A DNA stretch of 64,000 nucleotides from Parascedosporium putredinis (Eukaryota > Ascomycota > Sordariomycetes > Microascales > Microascaceae), in the NCBI GenBank assembly GCA_949357655.1, contig CASHTG010000001.1, forward strand, positions 186,001 through 250,000. The letters run 5' to 3'. A program made the position numbers and the translations under genes. Shown piece by piece: positions 35,973 to 49,041 of the stretch; the first letter of the stretch is position 1; every line of letters starts with the position of its first letter. Under the pieces are notes generated by a model. It had not been told where the DNA came from and searched no databases. It was given only the letters and a program-made list of their open reading frames with translations.

Positions 35973-38900
35973 GGCCGCGAAACAAATGGGATGCAAGAAG
36001 AGAGGTAGGATGGAGAACGAGAGCTGCGCCCAACGACTGATCGAGTAAGGAAAATCCTCGTCCAAAGAGCGTTGAGCGTTGCGATTCGAACGTACGAGTA
36101 CTAGACGCGCGGAAAGGCGGGGAGGAGCTGACGGGCTATAAATATGTAACGATACTGGCTACGGGAGGGTCTTGCGCTTGTGCGCGTCGGCATTGTTCTG
36201 GGGTTTTTTTCTCTATCCTTTTGGCATCATCTCGGCTCAACCACCACGACAACCTCATTTTGTATTATTATAACTAGACGTATTCATCTTCCCGGATCAA
36301 GGGACGGGAGGCGAGAGCTGAGAAAAAGAGACCTCCACACACGAAGCAAAAATAAGCACATTCAGACACATGAAGAATTGGAAACGCCACTTGACTTGAG
36401 GTCGCGAGGCGAGGGTGAAGGTGAGGCGGGTAAACCCAACCGGCGAAACTACGAAGTAGGAAAAATCTTAGATCAAAGGAAGGCGTATAATTACCGGTTG
36501 TCTGACTATTAGACGCTAGCCGCCCTGGTTTGGCCTCAAGCTTTGTCTGACAGCACTCGACTAGACGCGCAAGGAGAGAGTCCCTCGAATCAGCCCCAGC
36601 GTACACACAACTATCTTGAGTGCTAGGCCGGATGCCGCTTTAGCTCCGGTAGACATTTGGCTTCGTGCCGCGAGAAAGGTAAGGGATGGGGAGGGGCGGA
36701 TTCGTCATTGTGAGGCACAACGAGGAGGTGATGTAAGAACATGAGAATCCACTTCTGGTGATATGGCCCGGATAGAAGTGGGGGCGAGATGGGGGCGAGA
36801 CGGTGGTTGGAGTGAGAAGTTTGTCCTTTTGATTTTATTTATGATTTTATTTTTATTTTTGGAAAAGGAAAAGAAAATGGCCAGGGGAGCTTGGCGAGGA
36901 AGGCCCAGGAAGGCTATGGAGAAGGCGCCAGAGAAACGAAACCGGGCTTGACTTTCTGTCCATCCTAGCAAGCCTAGGCCGGCTATCCCGCCTTTCGTCG
37001 ATCTTCAGCCATCCGTGGCGCTTCCTTGGCAGAGGCTGACGCGGACGCACAACGCATCCATCTATTTATTGGATCTCTCCACTTATAGAGCCGACGGAAT
37101 GGATACACGCGCAATCGGCAAACAGTAAGAGATACACCCCTTGAACTGCTCACTCGCCCGCCCCACTGGAGGGTGGCTGGTTGGCCACACAATCTCATCG
37201 AGGCGGCAACCAGTTCGGCCTTCGACATCATCAATACCCCAAAAGAGCAAAAGATGGTCATTGGAAAGTCGAGCCATCATGTTTTTTGTGAGATAGGCGG
37301 GGAGGGATCCAAGGGATCCGGGTGGGTTCAATGTTTCTACGCAGGTTCTTTGCCAGACATCCCAAGCCCCTTTGAGAGTGGGCAGATGGATGATGAGTAA
37401 TGCACCTCGAAGTGCATGGCGAGCCTACCCCCACAAAACGCTCCTAGAAAAACTTGTGAACACTCGCTGCGTGAAGCAATGAAATACGAGCGATCGTCTG
37501 ACATGAGCAAAGGCGTTTGGCGGATGCCCTCGTGCCTTGCCTGGCCTTCACTCGCCACTTGACGAAAGATATGGTTGATCAAAACTGGAGAGGGGTAGGT
37601 GCATTCTGGGTTGTTGAATACTTGTACATGTGCTATTCTTAGTGTGGTAGTGGATACCGAGGGACGGTCAGGAGGGGAAAATATAGAAAATCTTGACATA
37701 CACACCATCGCATGGCGGTTGACATATCGTTACCGTCTGCAAGGAATAAAGAGGCATGTTCGCTTGGCGCGGTTTCAATCAGGTGAGAAAATGGGTGAAC
37801 GCAGGGGGCCTAAGCGTCAAACGGGGAAACCAAAAAAAAAAAAAAAAAAAAAGAAAGAAAGAAAAAAGGAACGGGTGTTCTCGCCACAATAGCAGTCGTT
37901 GGGGAAAGCGGGAATGCTCTGCGATGGCGCAGGGGTGGGTGAGGGTTGACCCTCGGGTGTTTAGTGCAGACTTGTGTCACATCGAGATCGGATCCCTCAA
38001 CACTCATCTTTTTGTCAGCGGCGGCCTCTGCTCTAGGTTACTTTGGGGTGGAACGGCCCAACTGTGTCCCTTGGTGCGTGTGGCTGGCATCAAAAGGGAG
38101 CAAGTTAAAAGGCTACCGTGCTTGACGGTGGCGAGTTTGACGAGCAACGAGTGCAACTTTATTGTTCCTCGTCCGTGATAGTGATAATCAGATTTAAAGC
38201 AGCGACAACACGAGAGCTGGCTGGACTACCGTCGGCTGTCTTGTAGCATGGAAGGAAAAGGGGAGCTCAATCGATTCCTACTTGCAGTTCCGAGGCATTC
38301 ATCTCGTGTTCTTTGAAGGGCTGTATGCCCGGGGAAGAATCGTGGGGACGCAAACGCCGGCAATGTCACCTGGATTTACATGCCAAACCTGGTATGTTCG
38401 CCCGAGTGGCCCACCATGCTGGGGGCCCTGGGCCAAGCTCTTTCCGAACCATTGAAACGAAGGGAATAAGATGAACGGGAAGGGCGAAAAAAGGAAGAAG
38501 AAAATGGGGTATAGGGGTAGAGGGAAATAAGAAAGAGAGTCCTGAGGGCTTGCGACAGAGAAAAGCATTGCGCACAATGCGGCTAAATGCCAGGTAGGGA
38601 GTGGTTGCCTGCATTTCTCACGACCGATCACGGGTCATCGCAACCCCGGGAGGACGGATGGCAGATCATTCAAGAGGTAGAACGTTCGAGACCGCAATGG
38701 GAAAGGTCTCACAAACCCTGGATGGCGGTCGCGGCGGCTTGTAGAACAAAGAGAAGGAATTTTGGAGGGGGAAAAAGAAAGAGGACGAAACAAGAAGAAA
38801 AGACTATGCGATGGATCTCTGGTCTCGAGTCCGTCTTTCTGGATGATCCTATGCTGTAAAGTCGGAATGCGCCAAGAACGGCATGTGGGGAGGATGAGCG

Positions 38901-41900
38901 ACACTGGAAAGAAGTGAGAAGCGAAGGAACACGTATTACCGGGGATAGATTGATGATCGCAAAGGAGTAAGGGCGAGGTCAAGACAAGACGAATCTTTGA
39001 AAACATATGAAAGCGGCACTTTTGCCCCCTCCTCCACTTTCTGGCGATGATGAGGGAAGTATCCGCTTGATGGGCGATGCGAGGCCAATCCTGGACGAGA
39101 CCGGTTGACCAAAGCTCCGTGACGAACACCCACGAGGAGGCGAGCACGGAGCACAGCACAGGGCACGCGCCGGCGATCTCTAAGGGCTTTCTTTTCTTTT
39201 GCAGCACCACAGTTATCGATAGATCTCAATGGTGGACGCAAGAAAAGACCCAGGAAACGCACGATGGCACGATGCAAGGAAAGGGGATGTGGCGGCTTGG
39301 TGAGTTTGCGTCGAAAGGCTGATCGCTTTGCCGTAGACCGAGTTCTTCTTCTGGATCCCGTCCTTTTTTCAACTATTGCTCGGTATCTATTCCTCGGAAT
39401 ATCTACCGGCACTACTCGACTCCTCCAGGACGAGGGCCAAGGACCGGGGCTCGAGGCTGTAACAGGAGCTCTTCCCGAAAAGTTGATCTACACAGTCGAG
39501 GGAAGAAAGAGAAAAAAACGAGCAGCCCAGTGTCTGGGCCCACCAGCCCCAGCATGAACCAATTTGCAACATGGCTGGATCGATCGCAGGCTTCCCGCTT
39601 TCTCATCTGAAGGACTTTCGTTAACGAAAAGGAAGAGGAAGGGGAAGCGGAAAAGCGAGGAGAGTGTGGTGATATTGCAGCAAACACTACCGAGGTATTG
39701 GCACGACGAGAAGCGGCAAGTGTTGATAGCATCTGAAACTCGAGGTCGGTCCCAATCTATCTGATTCGTCTGGACGTGTGGCCGAACACCCAAGCCTTGG
39801 TGTGATTGGTAAGGGGGTCTGAAGTTGGACTGTGGCGTAAGAGTGGATGGCCAACATGTTGCAAATATAGAAATCGGGCATGATCCACTGTGCACGGCCA
39901 GCCCCAGCAGGCGCTTCAAAATATAACTTATTGTAATAGTGTTTGAGTGTCTGGTGGTTAGGTGGCTTCAGACCAACTTGAATTGATGTGTATCCTCTCG
40001 TACCTCCTATATCGATTGGGGTACCTGATGCCCTCATTAACCAGCACCCTTAAAAGCTTCTCCTCGGGAGTCCCAAGCTCCCCAGCACGATGGAACAGCG
40101 CCATGTCGCGACCGAGTCCTGTCAGGGGCCTGGAACTAACTACTTTGGGGACGATATTCGCACAGGTACCCCCAATCGGGCTGGGGTCCCCCGTTCTCGT
40201 GAAGCAAAGAACTTTGATCGAAATCCATCAAGTCTACCTCGGTACTAAGGTATCCATGGGAATAGACGATTCTATCAGTTTTTCAACGGAGTCTGAAAGG
40301 TACTCCCTGTTCGAAGGATAATACATGATGTAGGTATGGGGTACCTTTGCGACACTATCATGTCTTCTTGGCCAGTGTAGTGCTGGATACGAAGATTGTG
40401 GAGAGAGTTGGTTGGCCAGCTGAGGCCAACCCACCAATATTGGGCGAAATAGAACTTCTTGTTTCCTGGGGCGCTGCTGCTTGCGTCGTCATTGATTTGC
40501 ACAGCCCTGCCCAATGGATTTCAGCTCGAGGCAGCGATCGAGCTTGTTAGGAGCTCTCTTGACAATGATGACGAACGGTGGTCACTTCACATCACGCTGG
40601 CTTGCCACAATTAAGACATTTGAAATATACGCTTTCTTTCAAGATGCCGCCCCTTTCCCCCTCGAGAATTTCTTCTTAAATATTCCTTTCAAGACGACGT
40701 GGACTCAAAAGAGGTCCCTCTGAAACCGAGTAGATATTCGAGAGCATTGACAAGACAGCAGCTTTCTTTCTTCCTTTGTTATTTCCCTGCTCTCCTGTCT
40801 TGGACTCCTCATCCAACAGCCCTCAAGTGCCGGAGACTCGAAAGAGCTGAGTGATTCCCTGCCGCATTTTGACCTTTTCGGGGTTCCGAGCAGGAGCAAA
40901 AAGGAGCAACCAAGAAAAACAAAAACAAAAAAGTCCGAGGTAAGCTCTTTCCCTTCAAAACCACAGATCTTCGAGCGGATCACCCTCCGAGGTTAGTTAG
41001 CAAGACTGGCTTTCTTCGGCTCGTGGGCGCTTCATCTCTTCTTCCTTGTGTTATCACGCACGGCTCACATTACTTTGCATCGACGATTACGCAGGCGCAA
41101 GCTCAAAGAAACGGAGCTGGGAAAGTTCTATTAAAGCGCAGCACAAGGAACAACAGTGATTGCACGAGAAGTGGGGTCTCAAACATCGACATCAGAAGAA
41201 GAGGAAAAGGAACATCGAGGGTGTGTTGAAGGGTGAAACAGGGGTGAGTGACAAACGAATGCACCAGGCTTGGAAGGGTACGCAAGTCCATACATCATCA
41301 ACCCGCAGACGCCACGACGCTACTCGCACGCTACTCCCCAACACTGCCTGAGCTGGGCTGGACTGGTCGAGACGTGACCCATTCATTCGCCGCCTTCTTG
41401 CATAGGTACCCGGTACAAGCGGATGGCTGAGGTGGTTTCTGGTTTGGTTCTGCTTGATTACCCACACCACAGGCCCAGCGCAACCCAATCGCGGTCCAAG
41501 TCCCGTCCTTGTGGGCTCTGATTCATCAAACTACATAATACCTAGCGAAATTTGCCAGTTTGGCTTGGCTTCCGCCAAACCGTCAAACCGGCACCCTCTT
41601 TTCTTCCTCGCCGACTTTGTGATTGATTTATTCTTTCCCAAACCTTCTCGACGGGTACCTGACCGAAAAAAAAAAAGGAAAACAACTAGCGTCGGTTTCC
41701 CAATACAACATAACACTGTTAAGATTTGGGTCCGACTCAAAACCGCCTGACTGCATCAAACCCACGGTCCCAGTCTCGCTCGCTTTATCCAACCACTGAA
41801 TTGAGATACAGGACCGGAACCTGATTCTCAATCTCCCTTTGTCTTTTGCCAGGGCGACACTCCCTTTACCCCCTCTTTTTCCATTCGTCGCCTCCAGCCG

Positions 41901-42047
41901 GCATCCCGATTGCGAGCCCTGAGTCGTAACAAGGATCGCCGCTACGACCAGAGAAGCAAGCCCATTTTGGGCACCCCGATTCCCGAATCCCTTACATTAC
42001 GACAATTTCCCTCAAGACGCCTCTTCTCCAACCACTCTCCTCCCACG
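35973..42047. other. Six-kilobase gene-poor region
   Basis: No frame shows recognisable domains or a convincing exon chain. It contains a TACGAAGTA 9-mer at 36450-36458, a poly-A run at 37833-37851 followed by GAAA repeats, and several A/G-rich tracts. The last few hundred bases before 42048 (C/T-rich, 41840-42040) look like the rhomboid gene's promoter and 5' UTR. Confidence 0.45.
37833..37864. repeat. Poly-A tract with GAAA units
   Basis: An uninterrupted A run of about 19 nt followed by GAAAGAAAGAAAAAA. It could be the tail of a retroposed sequence, but I see no target-site duplication or upstream coding remnant to support that. Confidence 0.7.
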
Positions 42048-44010
42048 ATGGCGGCAAACGAATATTACTCTGGCAGCTACAGTGCTGGCGACCCTAACAA
42101 CCGCACCAACTATAGCGACAACAACATTTACCCTCAGCCTCCCGGCGCATCTTCTTCGACGGGCCTCGCTCCATCTCCGTCACCTCTCTCCTACACTCAG
42201 AACGATCCCTACACATCCTCGCCGGCTCCTGCGCAGCGACCTGCCAACCAAGGCACCCATACCTCCCCTTTGACACCGTCTTTGACGATAATGCCTATCC
42301 GATGAACAACAACTACAGCAATTCGAGCACCAACTTTGGTACTTACCACAGCGGTAGCATGAACCTGCCTCAGCAGCAGGACACGGCTTATTACGGCCCC
42401 GGCCGCACCTCACCCGACACCGGTCGAACTGAGGACATTCCCCTCCAGAACAGACCGCACAAAGACGTTGAATTCGGAAACGACCACGTCTACGATGCTC
42501 CCGATTCTGGCCGCCCGACGCCTACGCAGAAGAAGAAGAAGAGGGGACAGGTCCGCCTCGGCCAGCTTGGCATGTTCGGCGCTGATCGCAAACGGATCCC
42601 GTGGGTTGTATACACTTTTACTTTGGTCCAGCTCGCCGTCTTCATTGGTGAGATTGCACGCAATGGTAAGTTTCTCTCTGTTTCTAAGCAGCTGATTATC
42701 ATGGACATTTAGGGAGAGCCTTGCCTGGTTTAGGCATGCCATGCCTTCAAGGACACTCTCCCTTTCTACGCAGATTGTCCCTCTCTCCGGCTCTCTTCCC
42801 TTTTTTCGCTCGTGTGCTAACCTTGGGCCCCAATCCCCTCGTTCCTGCTGTAGCTGTCCTCACCGGCTCCCCATCATGATCAAGCCTAGCTTTAACCCAA
42901 TGATTGGTCCTTCGACATGGGTCTTGGTGAATATGGGCGCCCGATTCTCTCCTTGTATGCACAACATCGACGCTATCCAGGGGTCCACGGAAGTGATCGG
43001 CTGGCCTTGTCCTAGCTCTACCGATGAGACGAGCACGTGTACGCTCTCCGATTTATGCGGCTTTGGCGGCGTTCCCGAACCCGACTACAATGGTAACAAG
43101 GACCAGAGCCCCGAGCCGAACCAGTGGTTCCGTTTCATTACGCCCATTTTCATGCATGCAGGACTCATCCACATTGGGTTCAACATGCTTCTTCAGATGA
43201 CTATTGGCAAAGAAATGGAAAAGGCGATTGGTTCTTTGCGGTTCGTCCTCGTGTATATGAGTGCCGGCATCTTTGGTTGTGTTATGGGCGGAAACTACGC
43301 AGCGGAGGGACTGCCATCCACTGGTGCGTCTGGTGCGCTCTTTGGCGTCATCGCCCTCCTTCTTCTCGACCTGTTGTACTCTTGGCAAGAGCGCCGAAAC
43401 CCTGTCAAGGATCTCTTGTTTGTCCTCCTCGATGTTGTCATATCCTTCGTTCTTGGCCTTCTGCCTGGCCTGGACAATTTTGCCCATATTGGCGGTTTCG
43501 TCATGGGACTGGGTCTTGGCATTTGTGTGCTTCATTCACCCAACGCCCTGCGACGCCGCCTGGGCCAAGAAACCTCCTACAGCGCGGTCCGTGACGGTGC
43601 CGTTGAAGGACCTTCTTTCTTCAAGAGCCCCGCAGCTTTTTTCAAAGGGCGCAAACCCTTGTGGTGGGCTTGGTGGATGGTACGTGCCGCCTGTCTGATC
43701 AGTGTGACGGTTGCCTTCATCGTCCTCCTCAACAACTTTTATGTCTACCGCAACACTTGCAGCTGGTGCAAGTTCTTGAGCTGCTTGGTAAGTCTTGAAT
43801 CTAAATGCGCCGCCCGAGGTTGGGCTTGTGAAGCCGTCAACCCTCTCGCGCGCCTTTTGTTTCCTGGTCTCTTTTCCCAATTACCTGTATGCTAACGATG
43901 TGATGCAGCCCATTAAAAATTGGTGTGAGATTGGCGACATCCAAATCACTAGGACCGAGGCCGAAACATCGAAGCGAGCTCTGGCCGAAGTATTTGCGCG
44001 AGTTTTATAA
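42048..44010 (+). CDS. Rhomboid-family intramembrane serine protease
   Basis: Polytopic membrane protease, about 550 residues. Exons 42048-42665, 42854-43787 and 43910-44010; introns have GTAAGT donors and TAG/CAG acceptors, the last with a CTAAC branch point. The N-terminal 170 residues are a disordered, Asn/Ser/Pro-rich cytosolic region ending in a KKKKR stretch. The first membrane segment is WVVYTFTLVQLAVFIGEI. The core has HAGLIHIGFNMLLQM, catalytic Ser in GASGALFGVIALLLLDLLYS and catalytic His in NFAHIGGFVMGLGLGI. A last membrane segment lies at about VTVAFIVLLNNFYVY, followed by a Cys-rich lumenal end (CSWCKFLSCLPIKNWC). Two breaks, each one missing base, at CCCC 42265-42268 and 42869-42872. 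Substrates unknown; eukaryotic secretory-pathway rhomboid by layout. Confidence 0.94.
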
Positions 44011-45531
44011 AACCGGAAAAAGCAACAACATAATCCTCCCCCAAAGCACGGGGCTCTTACGCGACTACGTTCCTCTTCCCGAAGCGAGCCGTGTCTGTTG
44101 GCAGTGACACGAAGTCTTTTATTTTTATTTTTATTTTTTATTTTTGCTCTTTTTTATTTTATTTTTGGCGCTCCCTCGTTATCCTTTTACTGCACTCGGT
44201 TCTTTCGCCATGGTTTATCATGGTTATTTTTCGGACATTTTTTGCATATCTAGTTTCTTCTCTTCACACTTATCTTCTGCATCATCGAATTTGGTTACTT
44301 TAGTGCCTTTTAGATGGGGGAGATACGGTTCAGGGGTGTATCCCTGATCTAACGGTACCCATCACGATTTGATTCTGCACAGCGATGGCGTTTTAAGGAT
44401 AGGGGCATGACGAAAGGGTGAGAGAGAGAGATCGATAACACAAGATCAGCGGCGCAAAACTCTACTTACCGAATGGTGCGGTACTCAACAACTTGTTATG
44501 AGAAAGAAGAGGTGGAACGTCATGGCTAGCTTCTTTTCATACCCAAGCCTTTTGTATTTCGCATATTTTCATGGCTCTTGCTTTCTAGGACTTGTTCGAA
44601 TGATGGATGGCCAACATATGGAGCATGCGATAGGCTATACCTGACCAGTTGGGCGCATGTCTCCGCGAACTGGATTCTTTTCTGACGACAGCATGGATCA
44701 CAGGGCGCCACTGCAGATGTTATGTGTATTCTAGGAACCGAACGCTTGAGCGACGTTGACGACTGATCTATTACTTTCCCTATCATTCATGCTTATGCGA
44801 TATTGAAACTGCCCCAGAGTTCAGAGTAATTTGAGAGGAAAAAGAACTGAGGAGGAAGAAAAGAAAAAAGGCAAGTGTCTATGGATTTTTATGTGAAGCT
44901 TGGCGGTGGTGGAAGTACTCAACGATTTCTTTCATCATCTGCATATTTGATTGAAGTTTACTTCGGTCGTGGTAATAGCTGGAATTGACTGCTGAAGTTA
45001 TCCCCCATTATGTATTATTTAGTATAGTGTAGTTGCTTAGCTACGGACAACCGGCTGGACCAATGCTTTGTGGATGAAGCTGGTGCATACATCATGTAGT
45101 TTTGGAACATTAGTTGTGCAGAACGCCAAGTCACGTGAAATCAATTAAGTGCCTCGAGGTGGGGTCGCGTCTCCGTCACGTCAAAAACTAGGGGCGTGTG
45201 AGCGGCACAGAAGTTGATACCGCGTTTAGGCGTTGAACAAGTTACCAGCGCCAGCAATACCTTAGACAGAATCACGTATTTTTTCCCACTCTTCCATCCA
45301 AGCTGTTAAACCATCTCCCAGCAAACTCCTTCCCCAGAACCAATCCTCGGAGAACTAGGTTATCAATTAAAGAGGCGGCTTTGATCACCGTCCGCAGCCA
45401 GATTTATCTCTGAAATTGTGAATTTTCTTTTGTCATCCTAACTCCGTTACCTGGGTTTCGACAGCACCGCCACTTCGTCCTCACGCCCACCGCCTCCCCC
45501 TCCTTCCACTCCCTTAGAGCTAACTGCCACT
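44011..45531. other. Intergenic between rhomboid and POL3 genes
   Basis: Starts with the rhomboid 3' UTR, including a T-rich tract (44116-44167). The remainder precedes the polymerase gene, and no ORF is recognisable. It contains a palindromic tcacgtga at 45131-45138, about 400 bp upstream of the polymerase ATG. Confidence 0.5.
45131..45138. promoter_or_regulatory. E-box-like palindrome TCACGTGA upstream of POL3
   Basis: Perfect 8-bp palindrome with CACGTG core, the class bound by bHLH factors such as Cbf1/Pho4 relatives. It lies about 400 bp before the polymerase ATG. Use as a promoter element is only an inference from position; a second cacgt occurs at about 45177. Confidence 0.35.
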
Positions 45532-48500
45532 ATGGCAAGCTCGCTACCCCAAAAGCGAGTGTTGGCTGATACGACCAACTCGAAGCAAAACATACCCTCT
45601 ACGCCAACGTCGGCGAAGAAGCGCCGCGTCGAGCCACCCTCGTCGTCGCAACTACGGCCCCCGGGGTCCCAGGGCGACCCGCGGTCGAAGCTGAGCTCTA
45701 GCCAGGTCAAGAGCGTTTTCGAGTCGGACGTGCTTGAGAAGTTGTCGCAGGACGTATCGGAGCTCAAGAGCCACAATGCTGAGAAGGACCAGGTCTGGGA
45801 GCGGCCGCCCCTCGACGGCTTTGTACCCTCGCGAGACAGTCTCTGCTTCCAGTCCATTGACGCCGAGGAGGGATACCTTAGCGGTGGCCGCCCGACGGTG
45901 AAGCTCTTTGGCGTCACGGAAAAGGGTAATTCGGTCATGCTCCACGTCACCGACTTCAAGCATTACCTCTTCGTCGCCGCGCCCGTTTCCTTCCAGCCCA
46001 GTGACTGCGATGCGTACATGGCCTTCCTCGACTCCGTGGTCGAGTGTGACGAGCCATGTATTCACTCCGTCAACCTCGTCATGCGTATAGATATTTACGA
46101 GTACCGGGGCAACATCGAGAGCCCCTATATCAAGATTACCCTCAAAGATCCTAGGCTTGCAGCCAAAGTTCGCTCAGCCATTGAGTCGGGTGAGGCCAAT
46201 TGGAAAGATATGTTTCCCTGACGGAGACCGGCAAAATCCAGACGTACGACAATATCCAGTATGTGCTGAGGTTTATGATTGACTGCCACGTAAGTGTCTC
46301 CTCCTTGCCCCCAAAGGCTACCATAGTCAGCGCCTCCGATGCTTGGTGCTCCTCTGAGTACGATCTGCTAACCTTGACGTCCTCTCCCTTGTGGTTTAGG
46401 TTCAAGGTATGGCCTGGGTCGAAGCACCCGCCGGCAAGTATAAAATGATCTCACAGACTTGGAAACAATCCAACTGTCAAATTGAAGCCGAAGTATCCTA
46501 TAGGGACCTTATCGCCCACAAACCCGAAGGGGAATGGTCCAAGATTGCCCCCTCCGCATCATGTCCTTTGATATCGAGTGTGCGGGCCGCAAGGGTATTT
46601 TCCCCGAACCTGAACACGACCCCATCATCCAGATTGCTGCTATTGTCACGCGATACGGAGAGAGCAAGCCGTTTGTCCGCAACGTCTTCTGCCTAGATTC
46701 GACGAGTTCGATCGTCGCCACGCAGGTTCTTGAGTTTAAGAAGGAGTCAGACATGCTCCGAGAGTGGCAGCGCTTCCTCGTGGCTGTGGATCCAGACATC
46801 ATCACGGGCTACAACATTGCAAACTTCGATTTCCCTTACCTACTCGGGCGGGCGGACCACCTCAGCGTACCCCGTTTTCAGCACTGGTCTAGGCTCCCAA
46901 ACATACCAAGCAAGGTCAGGGATTCCAAGTTCTCGAGCAAGCAGATGGGCAATAGAGACTCCAAGTCGGTCAACATCAACGGCCGGCTGCAACTCGACCT
47001 TCTTCAACTCATCCAGCGGGATCACCAACTGCGCAGCTATACGCTTAACTCTGTCTCCGCCCATTTCCTGGGCGAGCAAAAGGAGGACGTCCACCACTCC
47101 ATGATTACCGAGTTGTTCAACGGCACGCCCGAGTCCCGGCGACGCCTGGCCCTGTACTGTCTCAAGGATGCTTACCTTCCCTTACGTCTGATGCAGAAAT
47201 TGTCGTGCTTGGAGAACTACACCGAGATGGCAAGAGTCACTGGTGTCCCCTTCAACTTCCTGCTATCCCGTGGGCAGCAGATCAAGTTTGTTAGTCAGCT
47301 GTTCCGAAAGGCCCTCGAGCAGAAGCTTGTCGTGCCTAATCTGACGCCCAAGGGCGCCGACGACTACGAAGGCGCCACCGTCATCGAGCCCGTCAGGTCC
47401 TACTACAAACTACCTATTGCAACCCTCGATTTCGCCTCCCTGTATCCCAGCATCATGCAGGCGCACAACCTCTGCTACACAACGCTCGTGACGCAAGACA
47501 CGATTGACCAGTTCAAGCTGAAGAAGGATGAGGACTACATCATTACCCCGAACGAGGATATGTTTGTCACTGCTAAAGTTAGAAAGGGTGTTTTGGCCCA
47601 AATCTTGGAAGAGCTTCTTGGCGCGCGAAAGCAGGCCAAGAGGGAGCTCGCCATGGAGACGGATCCTTTCAAGAAGGCCGTGCTTAACGGTAGACAGCTT
47701 GCCTTGAAGATCAGCGCCAACTCGGTGTATGGTCTGACAGGCGCCACGACCGGAAAGCTTCCCTGCCTCGCCATCGCACGGAGCACGACAGCCTTTGGCC
47801 GTAAAATGATTGAGAAGACTAAGAACGAGGTCGAGAGCCACTTCACCATCGCCAATGGCTACGAACACGACGCTCAGGTCGTGTACGGCGATACGGATTC
47901 CGTCATGGTCAAATTCGGCACCGCGGACCTCGCCGCGGCTATGAAGCTTGGCGAGGAGGCGTCTCAGATCGTCACGGCCAAGTTTGCTAAGCCCATCAAG
48001 CTCGAGTTCGAAAAGGTTTACTTTCCGTACCTGCTCATCAACAAGAAGCGCTACGCCGGCCTGTACTGGACCAGGCCTGACAAGCACGACAAGATGGATA
48101 CCAAGGGTATTGAAACGGTCCGCCGAGACAACTGCACACTAGTGCAGACGGTCATTGAAAAGGTTCTCAAGATGATCCTGATTGACCAAGACGAGCAAGG
48201 TGCTGAAGAGTATGGTCTCCCCTGTCTTATTTTTCTTGTTGCTTCCTGGCCGACTATTCAATGCACTAAGAACCTCGGCTAACCTTAATATCTCTACGCA
48301 AAGTTATGTCAAGGGCACCATTGCCGATCTGCTGCAGAACAAGATAGACATGTCGAAACTAGTCATCACCAAGGCTCTCACCAAAGAAGACTACTCGGCA
48401 AAGCAGGCCCATACCGAGTTGGCAAAGCGGATGAAGGAGCGCGATCCTGGTTCAGCCCCAGGTCTGGGTGATCGAGTCGCCTACGTCATGGTTAGGGTGC

Positions 48501-49041
48501 GACCGGCGCTAAAAATTTTGAAAAATCAGAGGATCCCCTCTACGTGCTGGAGCACAACGTGCCCATTGACACCAAGTACTATCTGGACAACCAGCTAGCC
48601 AAGCCCTTGGGACGTATCTTCGAGCCCATTCTCGGTGCAAACAAGGCGCGATCGCTACTGACGGGCGATCACACGCGTGTCGTGTCGGTGGCGGCGCCGA
48701 CGGTGGGCGGCCTGATGAAGTTTGCCAAAAGACCCAGACGTGTATGGGCTGCAAGAAGCCGCTGTCAGGCAAGGAAGAAGCCGGCGGCGCCGTGTGCGTG
48801 CAGTGCGCGCCTCGCGTGGGGAGCTTTACAAGAAGACGCTTGACAAGGTGTCGGACCTCGAGGTGCGCTTTGGCCGATTGTGGACTCAGTGCCAGCGGTG
48901 CCAGGGGAGCATGCACTGCGAGGTTATTTGCAGCTCAAGGATTGCCCCATCTTCTACATGCGAATGAGGGCGAAAAAGGACCTCGAAGATGCTGGCAAGG
49001 ATCTGACCAGGTTCGACTGCGACAAGGCGGCGAATTGGTAA
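45532..49041 (+). CDS. POL3: DNA polymerase delta catalytic subunit
   Basis: Replicative B-family polymerase with 3'-5' proofreading, nuclear, about 1,100 residues as in yeast Pol3. Introns 46290-46399 and 48210-48303. N-terminus with a basic AKKRR stretch; Exo [13 protein letters not shown] (about residue 307), Exo [20 protein letters not shown], Exo [13 protein letters not shown]. Polymerase motif A is [14 protein letters not shown] (about 598), motif [19 protein letters not shown], motif [13 protein letters not shown] (about 747), then KKRYAGLYW. The C-terminus has CysA (CMGC with CVQC) and CysB (CQRC with a second Cys pair), the latter being the iron-sulphur site in the family. Six breaks, each one missing base, near 46205, 46548-46552, 48495-48497, 48727-48730, 48818-48821 and 48937. 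Only the corrected frames restore both Cys modules and the end at TAA 49039. Confidence 0.97.

Noticed and set aside
38635..39210. 191-codon minus-strand frame
   Set aside because: Composition is that of random sequence, no motifs are present, and no splice signals link it to other exons.
47410..48087. 225-codon minus-strand frame within POL3
   Set aside because: It is antisense to the polymerase core and an artefact of GC-biased third positions.
45532..49041. POL3 as a pseudogene
   Set aside because: Every motif is intact, the gene is essential, and identical-type breaks occur in unrelated genes.
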